Source: Tetragenococcus solitarius NBRC 100494
GTDB taxonomy: Bacteria; Bacillota; Bacilli; Lactobacillales; Enterococcaceae
Assembly: GCF_001544195.1 (NCBI RefSeq)
Contig: NZ_BCPY01000002.1
Coordinates: forward strand, 1-64,000
DNA: 64,000 nucleotides
Reading direction: 5' to 3'
The translations under genes were made by a program, and so were the position numbers. Under the pieces are notes generated by a model. That model worked only from the letters and a program-made list of their open reading frames with translations, searched no databases and was not told the origin of the DNA. Below are positions 17,052 through 23,593 of the stretch, in pieces; the first letter of the stretch is position 1, and every line of letters starts with the position of its first letter.

Positions 17052-18110
17052 TTATAAATATTCTGCAATAGTATCTAGACGAATAGGGACAATTTTCGCT
17101 TCTCCTATTTTTTCTAGTAAAATAATATTTAATTGATCATTTCGTACCTTCTTATCATGAATAATCGCCTCTTTAATCTGTACTGCATCAAAATCAGCAA
17201 AAGTTAGTGGTAAATCAAATTTGCTGAGCATCTGTTGTAACTTCCGAGTAGTTGTTTTAGCAGTTAGTCCTATTTCTTCAGCATGTTCTGTTATTTTCAC
17301 CATACCAATCGCGATGCTTTCGCCATGGCTGATCGTATCAAAACCCGCGTTTTTTTCAATTGCATGGCCAATGGTATGACCAAAGTTCAAAATTAAGCGT
17401 TGGTTTTGATCAAACTCATCTTCTTCTACAACTTGTTTTTTTACTTTTAATGCTGGAACAATAACTTCTTCAGCACAGCGTTTTAATTCATCGAGATTTT
17501 TTAAGCGATCAAGTAACTGCCATAAATGAGTGTCAGCGATCGCTGCTGCTTTTATAATTTCAGCTACACCTTCTTTTAACCGACTTTGTGGTAAAGTATC
17601 TAAGACATCAGGGTCAATGAGAACACCGTCAGGCTGATAAAATGAACCAATTAAATTCTTGGCTACTGCCATATTGACTGCTGTTTTACCACCAATGCTA
17701 GAATCAACCTGAGCCAATAAGCTTGTAGGAATCTGCAAAAAATGTAGACCGCGCATATAAGTGGCAGCTACAAATCCTGCTAAATCCCCAACCACTCCAC
17801 CGCCTAAAGCAATTATCCCATCGTTTTTAGTAAAATTGTTTTGAGTTAGTTTGCTATAAAGCAACTCTGCCATTTCCAAGGACTTACTTGCTTCACCACT
17901 AGGAACCATCATAACAGTTGTTGAAAAGCCTTGATCATTTAGAGATTCTTTTACTTTTTGCGCGTAAATTTGGTTGACTGTACTATCTGTAACAAGAGCT
18001 ACTTTTTTCTCTTGCCAAATGCTTTTTACCCAAGCCCCACATAACGCTAAGCTATTGCGTTGTACTTTTATTTGATAAGAATGCTGATTTAAATTTACGG
18101 AAAGTATCAT
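17052..18110 (-). CDS. aroB: 3-dehydroquinate synthase
   Basis: Cyclises DAHP to 3-dehydroquinate with NAD and a divalent metal. The 352-residue protein shows VTDSTVNQIY and the GIIALGGGVVGDLAGFVAATYMRG nucleotide-binding stretch, then TSLLAQVDSSIGGKTAVN and LNFGHTIGHAIE with metal-binding His residues. AGGAGGTAAAG precedes the ATG with ideal spacing and overlaps the end of aroF by only a few bases, so the two are tightly cotranscribed. Confidence 0.96.
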   Translation of the reverse strand: MILSVNLNQHSYQIKVQRNSLALCGAWVKSIWQEKKVALVTDSTVNQIYAQKVKESLNDQGFSTTVMMVPSGEASKSLEMAELLYSKLTQNNFTKNDGIIALGGGVVGDLAGFVAATYMRGLHFLQIPTSLLAQVDSSIGGKTAVNMAVAKNLIGSFYQPDGVLIDPDVLDTLPQSRLKEGVAEIIKAAAIADTHLWQLLDRLKNLDELKRCAEEVIVPALKVKKQVVEEDEFDQNQRLILNFGHTIGHAIEKNAGFDTISHGESIAIGMVKITEHAEEIGLTAKTTTRKLQQMLSKFDLPLTFADFDAVQIKEAIIHDKKVRNDQLNIILLEKIGEAKIVPIRLDTIAEYL

Positions 18111-18112
18111 CT

Positions 18113-19153
18113 TTACCTCCTGACAGTAAGTTCTTGCAGCGATGAAATTTCCTTCATGGCCGAACTTAATATTTGAATTTCTTGCATCATTTTTTGGTAA
18201 GTTTTGTCATTTAACGATTGTTGGCCATCTGACCAAGCGTTTTCTGGGTCAGGATGAATTTCGACGATCATTCCATCTGCGCCTGCGGCAACCCCGGCTC
18301 GTGCCATTGGCGGAACCAAATCCCAAACGCCTGTCCCATGACTAGGATCCACAATAATTGGAAAATGGCTTAATTTTTTAATTAAAGGCACTGCACTTAA
18401 ATCAAAAGTATTGCGAGTTGCATTTTCAAAGGTACGAATCCCTCGTTCTATAAAAATAACTGGACTTTTGCCTGAAACTGCCACGTACTCTGCTGCGTTA
18501 AGCCACTCGTCAATAGTACCGGAAATTCCACGTTTTAGACCAATCGGCTTGGCTGTTTTACCAACCGCTGTTAATAATTTAAAGTTCTGCATATTTCGAG
18601 CACCAATTTGTAGAATATCACTATATTGTGCCACTAGATCAATATGGTTTTCATCCATCACTTCTGTAATGACTTTTAACCCAAATTCGTCAGCTGCTTG
18701 TCTTAAGTATTTTAATCCTTCTTCTTCTAACCCTTGAAAGGCATAAGGCGATGTTCGCGGTTTAAAAGCACCCCCTCTTAAAATCTTAGCACCCCCTGCC
18801 TTAGCCATTTGTGCTGTTTTTCTTATTTGCTCAAGGCCCTCAACTGAACAAGGCCCAGCCATTGTGACAAAGTTTCCATCGCCAATTTTAACTCCATCCA
18901 AATCCACCACAGTATCTTGCGGGTGGAACTGGCGAGAGGTTAATTTATAAGTATTGGTTATCCGAATCGTAGTCTCTACACCTTCATAACTGTGAAAAGC
19001 AATGTCTTGAACTTTTCTAGTATCACCAAGGAGCCCTAAAACAATCTGCTCTTTACCTTGATTGACTTGCACATCTAAACCAATATCTTTCACACGATTA
19101 ATCACTTTACTTACTTGTTTTTTTGTTGCACCAGATTCCATAATAATAATCAT
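18113..19153 (-). CDS. aroF: 3-deoxy-7-phosphoheptulonate synthase (DAHP synthase, type I-beta)
   Basis: First step of the shikimate pathway, condensing PEP and erythrose 4-phosphate. The 346-residue protein has an N-terminal ferredoxin-like (FL) domain of about 75 residues (VINRVKDIGLDVQVNQGKEQ) and the KDO8P-synthase-like barrel with AGPCSVEGLEQI, GGAFKPRTSPYAFQGL, IGARNMQNF and DPSHGTGVWDLV. This architecture matches the Thermotoga/Bacillus-type enzyme whose FL domain mediates allosteric control. GGGAG lies 9 bases before the ATG. The symbol aroF (or aroG/aroA in some species) is a naming choice. Confidence 0.94.
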   Translation of the reverse strand: MIIIMESGATKKQVSKVINRVKDIGLDVQVNQGKEQIVLGLLGDTRKVQDIAFHSYEGVETTIRITNTYKLTSRQFHPQDTVVDLDGVKIGDGNFVTMAGPCSVEGLEQIRKTAQMAKAGGAKILRGGAFKPRTSPYAFQGLEEEGLKYLRQAADEFGLKVITEVMDENHIDLVAQYSDILQIGARNMQNFKLLTAVGKTAKPIGLKRGISGTIDEWLNAAEYVAVSGKSPVIFIERGIRTFENATRNTFDLSAVPLIKKLSHFPIIVDPSHGTGVWDLVPPMARAGVAAGADGMIVEIHPDPENAWSDGQQSLNDKTYQKMMQEIQILSSAMKEISSLQELTVRR

Positions 19154-19247
19154 AATCGCTAACTCCCTTATTTTTATAAAAACATTGGATACTTCTTTCT
19201 GTCACCGCTATGCTCTTTTTTTCATTTACAGATATTTATTAACCTAC

Positions 19248-20114
19248 TTACTTTTTCTCTTCTAAAATGGGCTGAATTCTTTCCACCGGCATCTTTTTAT
19301 GTGTCCACAATTCAAATGAAGCAGCTCCTTGATATAAAAGCATACCCAAACCGTTTATCGTCTTAGCCTGATGTTTTTTGGCCTGCTTAAGTAAATAGGT
19401 TTCTTCGGGCTGATAAATAACGTCATAAACGACCAAATCCTTTCGTAAGACGGAAAAATCATGAAGCGGGCAATCTTCATTTTGCATTCCCACACTTGTC
19501 GCATTCACTAAAATCTCTGAGTCATAAATAGTATCTTTTAAAGTTTTTTCATCCTGGATATCTGTCAAAGTCACCTTACAGGCTGTCTGTTGCTGAATTT
19601 CTTTGATTTTTTCTTTCATTTGATCAAAACGAGGTCCAAGCCGGTTAAAAATATAAATAGCCCTAAACTCTGCTAAAGCTGCTTGGCAAATAATCGCTGT
19701 TGCTGCTGCACCCGCGCCTAAAATCGTCATTGTTTTTTCTTTGTAACTAACGCCAGCGGCCTGCAGACTTCGGATAAAACCAATACCATCAGTGTTATAA
19801 CCGAACAGTTGTTGATTTCTTTTTACAATTGTGTTGGCGGCACCGATCAAAGCGCAGCTTTTTGTATAACCATCTAGATGTGTTAAAACTGCTGATTTAT
19901 GTGGCATTGATATGTTTGCTCCTAACATATCAAAAGTAAAAATCGATTGAATCGCTGCAGCTAATTGCTCTTCTTTTATTTCAAAAGCAAGGTAAATGGC
20001 GTCAGTATGGGTTAATTGCATCGCCAGACTTTGCATCTTAGGCGATAAACTGTGTTTGGCCGGGTGAGCGAAAAAACCAACCAATCGAGTGGTTCCGTTT
20101 ATTTGTACTTCCAA
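19248..20114 (-). CDS. aroE: shikimate dehydrogenase
   Basis: Reduces 3-dehydroshikimate to shikimate with NADPH. The 288-residue protein carries SLSPKMQ (shikimate-binding Ser pair), NISMPHK (catalytic Lys), NTDGIGF (catalytic Asp) and the cofactor loop LGAGAAATAI. It is the first structural gene of the aro operon and starts at a TTG 8 bases after GGGAGG. The leader upstream, 20115-20522, contains the leader peptide ORF and attenuator described separately. About 95 bases separate it from aroF. Confidence 0.94.
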   Translation of the reverse strand: MEVQINGTTRLVGFFAHPAKHSLSPKMQSLAMQLTHTDAIYLAFEIKEEQLAAAIQSIFTFDMLGANISMPHKSAVLTHLDGYTKSCALIGAANTIVKRNQQLFGYNTDGIGFIRSLQAAGVSYKEKTMTILGAGAAATAIICQAALAEFRAIYIFNRLGPRFDQMKEKIKEIQQQTACKVTLTDIQDEKTLKDTIYDSEILVNATSVGMQNEDCPLHDFSVLRKDLVVYDVIYQPEETYLLKQAKKHQAKTINGLGMLLYQGAASFELWTHKKMPVERIQPILEEKK

Positions 20115-20149
20115 CTTTTTTTCCTCCCTGCTTTTAGCTATTTATCTCA

Positions 20150-20245
20150 AAGACACATCGGACACTACGCTCACTTGCGCCATCCTAGTACTGTTCATCA
20201 GCTACTCTTAGCTCCCTTGGGTCGCTAAATCGTAGTGATTCACAG
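20150..20245 (-). other. possible structured RNA between the aro attenuator and aroE
   Basis: This comparatively GC-rich stretch of the aro leader has CACTACG at its 5' end (20229-20235 on the reverse strand) complementary to CGTAGTG near its 3' end, enclosing TTAGC/GCTAA as an inner stem. The fold is not one I recognise and it lies after the last terminator hairpin. Confidence 0.35.
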
Positions 20246-20246
20246 C

Positions 20247-20290
20247 AAAAAAAGGTGTCCGCTAAGTTAAAAACTATAGCGAACACCTTT
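20247..20290 (-). terminator. aro attenuator terminator T2 (segments 6:7)
   Basis: On the minus strand AAAGGTGTTCGCTA (20290-20277) pairs with TAGCGGACACCTTT (20264-20251): 14 bp with one G-U pair, 12-base loop, followed by a run of T to 20247. It is a strong intrinsic terminator placed 130 bases before aroE, so it can only serve as an attenuator or to stop readthrough from trpZ. Its 5' arm is also complementary to segment 5 upstream. Confidence 0.85.
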
Positions 20291-20323
20291 AAACAGTGTA
20301 GACATCAATAAAAATTATTTTAC

Positions 20324-20437
20324 GGCTCGCTATAGATTTTAACGATCTATGCGGCCTCTTCTATCACTTCAAATTACTCTAGCCATCATAGATACAAACG
20401 TTGGTCGTGTTTGTATCCATGTTTTATGAATACAAAC
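20324..20437 (-). promoter_or_regulatory. aro leader: alternating antiterminator segments 1-5
   Basis: Minus-strand segments: 1 GTTTGTATTC (20437-20428), 2 GGATACAAAC (20418-20409), 3 GTTTGTATCTATGATGGC (20399-20382), 4 GGCCGCATAGAT (20356-20345), 5 ATCTATAGCGAGCC (20337-20324). Pairs 1:2 (10 bp), 2:3 (10 bp), 3:4 (ATCTATG/CATAGAT plus GGC/GCC), 4:5 (ATAGAT/ATCTAT, CGC/GCG, GGC/GCC) are mutually exclusive. Segment 5 (CTATAGCGA) also pairs perfectly over 9 bp with the 5' arm of T2 at 20282-20274. Segment 1 begins right after the leader-peptide stop codon. Confidence 0.75.
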
Positions 20438-20494
20438 CTATCTAAAATAGCTAAAGTAGTAATTATTCAGTTGTATTTGCGTTGTTTTTATCAT
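20438..20494 (-). CDS. aro operon leader peptide rich in Tyr and Phe
   Basis: An 18-codon ORF, MIKTTQIQLNNYYFSYFR, in the 5' leader of the aro operon. Five of the six codons 12-17 are Tyr or Phe (TAC TAC TTT AGC TAT TTT). GGAG (reverse strand 20506-20503) lies 8 bases before the ATG, and the promoter is about 28 bases upstream. The stop codon abuts segment 1 of a chain of alternative RNA hairpins. The arrangement is that of a ribosome-mediated attenuator sensing charged tRNA-Tyr and tRNA-Phe. Translation has not been shown; the call rests on codon content, ribosome binding site and placement. Confidence 0.8.
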   Translation of the reverse strand: MIKTTQIQLNNYYFSYFR

Positions 20495-20528
20495 AGTAAG
20501 CGCTCCAAACTGAAATGAGATTGAACAT

Positions 20529-20557
20529 AGTATAGAGAAAAGCTAAAGAAAAGTCAA
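20529..20557 (-). promoter_or_regulatory. promoter of the aro operon
   Basis: On the minus strand TTGACT (20557-20552) and TATACT (20534-20529) are spaced by 17 bases, a near-consensus sigma-A promoter. It begins only 15 bases after the trpZ stop codon; transcription should start near 20522. Confidence 0.85.
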
Positions 20558-20572
20558 CAATTTTTTTCATTT

Positions 20573-21337
20573 TCAATTGATCTCTTCGAAAAATTGCAAT
20601 AGATCAGTCATCGTTAACTTAGCTTTTTCTTGTGCATTTAAGTCTTGAACAATTTCGCCTTTTTTCATCACAATCATTCGATTTCCATATTGTAATGCAT
20701 CTTCCATGCGATGAGTAATCATCAAACAAGTTAATTGTTGTTCACTGATTCGTTGGGCCGTAATCTGCATCAACAACTTAGATGTTTTAGGATCAAGGGC
20801 TGCTGTATGCTCATCTAAAAGCAATAATTGTGGGGTTTGAATTGTCGCCATTAATAAACTTAACGCCTGTCTCTGACCGCCAGATAAATCACCTGCGGGC
20901 GTATTTAAGTGATTTTCTAATCCATTTCCAACTTCTTTTGTTAACTGGTAAAAGGTTTCTTGGTTTTGTTTTAATTGACGCAAGCGAAATCGCCGCTTTT
21001 TTCCTCGGCTTTTAGCTAGTAGTAGATTTTCTGCCACTGTCATTCGCGGTGCTGTACCCATTTTAGGATCTTGAAAAACTCTAGAAATAAAAGAAGCCCG
21101 GTTTTCTTCACTCGTCTGAGTAACCTCTTGATTTTTGATAAAAATTTTCCCGGAAGATAAAGGCATCGTCCCTGAAATGGTATTAAACAGAGTACTTTTC
21201 CCGGCACCATTGCCTCCCAACACGGTAATAAAATCATTTTCTTGAATAGAAAGATCAATATGATCCAATAAAGTTTTCTTCTCTTTAGGACCATTGTTAA
21301 CCCATTTAGTGGCGTTATGCATTTCTAAAACTGTCAT
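20573..21337 (-). CDS. trpZ: ABC transporter ATP-binding protein, probable tryptophan importer
   Basis: The 254-residue ATPase of a three-part importer. Walker A GGNGAGKST (residues about 38-46), Q-loop, signature LSGGQRQALSLL, Walker B LLLLDEHTAALDP and the switch His in MITHRMED are all present. The family (COG1101) pairs with a COG4120 permease and a COG2984 binding protein; such sets are predicted tryptophan transporters (TrpXYZ) in Firmicutes. Here the Trp-coded leader peptide upstream and the adjacent aro operon support this. It overlaps trpY by 4 bases. No terminator follows before the aro promoter. Confidence 0.85.
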   Translation of the reverse strand: MTVLEMHNATKWVNNGPKEKKTLLDHIDLSIQENDFITVLGGNGAGKSTLFNTISGTMPLSSGKIFIKNQEVTQTSEENRASFISRVFQDPKMGTAPRMTVAENLLLAKSRGKKRRFRLRQLKQNQETFYQLTKEVGNGLENHLNTPAGDLSGGQRQALSLLMATIQTPQLLLLDEHTAALDPKTSKLLMQITAQRISEQQLTCLMITHRMEDALQYGNRMIVMKKGEIVQDLNAQEKAKLTMTDLLQFFEEIN

Positions 21338-22221
21338 TTTTTGCCCTCACTTTCAAACCCTGTTTTCAACTGTAATTTTTCTTTAAATTGGGGAATCAAC
21401 AGGCATAATGCTAAAACAATTGAAGAGAACAATTTGAGATAAGTTGTATCAAAACCTAAGCGAATAATCAATAAAATCAATAATTGATAGATGATACTTC
21501 CTATTACAATCGCTATTAAGCGCTCAAAAAAAGTTAATTCTCCATATAAAACTTCCCCTATAATAATAGAGGATAGACCAATCACAATCACCCCAATGCC
21601 CTTATTCACATCAGCGTAGCCATCGTTTTGTGCAATTAAGGCACCCGATAAAGCAATTACACCATTAGAAAGAACTAAACCGGTAATTTTCATCCGATCG
21701 GTCTTAATTCCTAACGATTTAGCCATTGCTTCATTATCCCCTGTTGCAATATAACTTTGTCCAAATTCGGTACTAAAGAAAAAGAATAACACGGCAATAA
21801 TGACAATAACCACTGTCATTCCTAAAAATACCGTATCAAAATTAGGCGGTAGATGCATCTCTGTAAAGAAGTTTAAAACACTTGTTTGGTTTAATAAAGA
21901 AAGATTAGGTGATTTCATAACAAATAGCATCACCGAATTTAAAGCTGACATTACCAGAATACCGGATAAAATGACAGGAATTTTACCTTTAGTATATAAT
22001 AAGCCGGTTACAAGACCCGCACACATTCCAGCTAATACCCCTAAAAGAGTAGCTACAACGGGGGAATAGCCATGAATAATTGCAGTCACACAGACAGCTC
22101 CTCCTAAAGGAAAAGACCCCTCTGTGGTCATATCTGGAAAATTCAAGATACGGTAGGTCATAAAAATACCTAAACCAAGTACGCTCCATAATAAACCCTG
22201 TCCAATTGATGAAATGATCAT
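21334..22221 (-). CDS. trpY: ABC transporter permease, probable tryptophan importer
   Basis: A 295-residue membrane protein with eight to nine predicted helices, of the branched-chain-type permease fold (COG4120). Typical pieces are YRILNFPDMTTEGSFPLGGAV, the LYTKGKIPVILSGILVMSALNS region and GYADVNKGIGVIVIGLSSIIIGE. It overlaps trpX by 4 bases and trpZ by 4 bases, so the three are one translationally coupled unit. Cargo assignment to tryptophan rests on family prediction and on the Trp leader peptide, not on residues in this protein. Confidence 0.85.
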   Translation of the reverse strand: MIISSIGQGLLWSVLGLGIFMTYRILNFPDMTTEGSFPLGGAVCVTAIIHGYSPVVATLLGVLAGMCAGLVTGLLYTKGKIPVILSGILVMSALNSVMLFVMKSPNLSLLNQTSVLNFFTEMHLPPNFDTVFLGMTVVIVIIAVLFFFFSTEFGQSYIATGDNEAMAKSLGIKTDRMKITGLVLSNGVIALSGALIAQNDGYADVNKGIGVIVIGLSSIIIGEVLYGELTFFERLIAIVIGSIIYQLLILLIIRLGFDTTYLKLFSSIVLALCLLIPQFKEKLQLKTGFESEGKK

Positions 22222-23237
22222 TCGTCTTCCTCCTCTACAAAAGTCGCCTCTTTTTTAACAGATTCTGGCAGCTCGATATTTAGCTCTTCTGCCTGTTTTT
22301 TATTCACAATAATATCGCCTGTATCAAACGTATAAATCGGCGTACTTGCAGGGTTTGCCTTACCATCAAGAATATCTGCTAGCATTTCTCCAGACTTAAC
22401 TCCTAGATCATATTGATTAACACCGTTAGTAGCTAATCCGCCTTGTTCAACCATCGTATCCACTGACGGAATAATTGGAATTTCTTTTTTATTGGCTTCA
22501 TTGACGACTGTTGGCATAGCATTGGCAATCGTGTTATCTAAAGGAATATAAATCATATCCACTTTATCTCCCATTGTTTGGACGGTTTGTGTAATTTCAT
22601 TGGCTGAAGGAACTGGGTAAGTTTCTACTTGAAGGCCCGCACGTTCTGCTTCCTTTTTTGCCTCTGCGACTTGGTATTTGGAATTATCTTCTGTTGATGA
22701 ATACAAAATACCTACTTTTTTTACTTCTGGCAATAATTCTTTAGCCAATTTCATTTGTTGGTCGACTGGTGCTTTGTCAGAAACGCCAGTAAGATTGCCG
22801 CCAGGTTCTTGCATATCATCAACCAAGTTCGCTCCTACAGGATCTGTCACTGCCCCCAAGACGGTAGGTATGCCTTTAGTGGTATTGGCTAAACTTTGAG
22901 CAGCAGGTGTAGCAATCCCTACCAAGGCATCAGGGTTACTTTGGACTAATTGCTGACTCATAGTCTCTAATTTACTTTGATCCGCCTGTCCATTTTGATA
23001 ATCAATCGTTAAATTTTTCCCCTGAACATAGCCTGCTTTTTCTAAGCCGTCTTCTACTCCGCGTCTAATTTCATCAAGTGCAGGATGGCTAACATATTGC
23101 AATATTCCTACAGTTTTATGGCCTTCTTCTGTATCGTCCTTTGACTTTGAAGTAGACTGTCCCGCTTCAAAAACAAAAGTAATAATGAGCGTTGCAAATA
23201 GAATAATAATTGTTAAAATAAGCCCTCTATTTTTCAT
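22218..23237 (-). CDS. trpX: ABC transporter substrate-binding protein, probable tryptophan importer
   Basis: A 339-residue extracytoplasmic binding protein of the ABC_sub_bind (COG2984) family. It starts with a hydrophobic helix (LILTIIILFATLIITFVF) but has no lipobox Cys, so it is probably held by the uncleaved N-terminal anchor. The periplasmic-binding-fold shows TVGILQYVSHPALDEIRRGVE, VGIATPAAQSLAN, VLGAVTDPVGANLVD and YIPLDNTIANAMPTV. GAGGAAGGTC precedes the ATG. The 5' leader carries the Trp-coded leader peptide and attenuator. Confidence 0.88.
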   Translation of the reverse strand: MKNRGLILTIIILFATLIITFVFEAGQSTSKSKDDTEEGHKTVGILQYVSHPALDEIRRGVEDGLEKAGYVQGKNLTIDYQNGQADQSKLETMSQQLVQSNPDALVGIATPAAQSLANTTKGIPTVLGAVTDPVGANLVDDMQEPGGNLTGVSDKAPVDQQMKLAKELLPEVKKVGILYSSTEDNSKYQVAEAKKEAERAGLQVETYPVPSANEITQTVQTMGDKVDMIYIPLDNTIANAMPTVVNEANKKEIPIIPSVDTMVEQGGLATNGVNQYDLGVKSGEMLADILDGKANPASTPIYTFDTGDIIVNKKQAEELNIELPESVKKEATFVEEEDE

Positions 23238-23302
23238 TGACCTTCCTCGTTTCTATTTATTGTAGCTTGAAAAAAACACTCTACAAATTTTTGCAATAAA
23301 AA

Positions 23303-23331
23303 AAGACAATTGTCTTTGCGGCAACTGTCTT
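23303..23331 (-). terminator. trp leader terminator T2 (segments 6:7)
   Basis: Minus-strand AAGACAGTTG (23331-23322) pairs with CAATTGTCTT (23312-23303), 10 bp with one G-U, followed by a run of T. Its 9-base loop CCGCAAAGA is complementary in 8 of 9 positions to segment 5 (TCTATGCGG, 23350-23342). Confidence 0.75.
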
Positions 23332-23332
23332 A

Positions 23333-23367
23333 ATAACAAAACCGCATAGATGAAAGATCTATGCGGT
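23333..23367 (-). terminator. trp leader terminator T1 (segments 4:5)
   Basis: ACCGCATAGAT (23367-23357) and ATCTATGCGGT (23351-23341) form a perfect 11-bp stem with a 5-base loop, followed by TTTGTTATT: an intrinsic terminator inside the leader, more than 100 bases before trpX. Segment 4 can pair with segment 3 instead, which would destroy it. Confidence 0.9.
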
Positions 23368-23383
23368 AGTTTTACATATGTAG

Positions 23384-23463
23384 ACCAGCATAGATACAAA
23401 ACTTTAGAGTGTCCTTTCTAAAAAGTTGTATCTATAGGAGAAATAAATAACCTATCAATACAA
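23384..23463 (-). promoter_or_regulatory. trp leader: alternating antiterminator segments 1-3
   Basis: Segment 1 TTGTATTGATAGG (23463-23451) contains the last codons and stop of the leader peptide. It pairs with segment 2 CCTATAGATACAA (23438-23426), 11 Watson-Crick pairs. Segment 2 also pairs with segment 3 (ATAGATACAA/TTGTATCTAT plus TTTAGA/TCTAAA). Segment 3 pairs with segment 4 (ATCTATGC/GCATAGAT plus GGT/ACC). A ribosome stalled at the upstream Trp codons leaves segment 1 free (1:2, 3:4, readthrough). A ribosome at the stop codon covers it (2:3, 4:5, termination). Confidence 0.78.
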
Positions 23464-23520
23464 CGTTTTGTACCAGCTTTGCCATGTTTGTGTTGGTTGA
23501 TTTACATAAACGTTTTCCAT
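23455..23520 (-). CDS. trp transporter leader peptide with Trp codons
   Basis: A 21-codon ORF starting MENVYVNQPTQ and ending TWQSWYKTLY, with TGG at codons 13 and 16 and Tyr at 17 and 21, followed by tandem TGA TAG. GGAG (reverse strand 23532-23529) is 8 bases before the ATG. It lies about 30 bases after the predicted transcription start and 220 bases before trpX, overlapping segment 1 of the attenuator. Two Trp codons in 21 is far above the background for this rare amino acid. The peptide itself probably has no function beyond ribosome stalling. Confidence 0.8.
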   Translation of the reverse strand: MENVYVNQPTQTWQSWYKTLY

Positions 23521-23556
23521 GATAGTTTCTCCTCTCTCTTTTGTTAATTTGAGCTA

Positions 23557-23585
23557 ATCATAACTGATTCTTATCTTTACGTCAA
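23557..23585 (-). promoter_or_regulatory. promoter of the trpXYZ operon
   Basis: Minus-strand TTGACG (23585-23580) and TATGAT (23562-23557) with exactly 17-base spacing. It lies 8 bases after the stop codon of the upstream gene; transcription should begin near 23550. Confidence 0.85.
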
Positions 23586-23593
23586 CTATTTTT

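Noticed and set aside
20115-20572. A T-box in the aro leader
   Set aside because: No TGGNACCGCG-type core is present on either strand; the hairpins and short ORF fit leader-peptide attenuation better.
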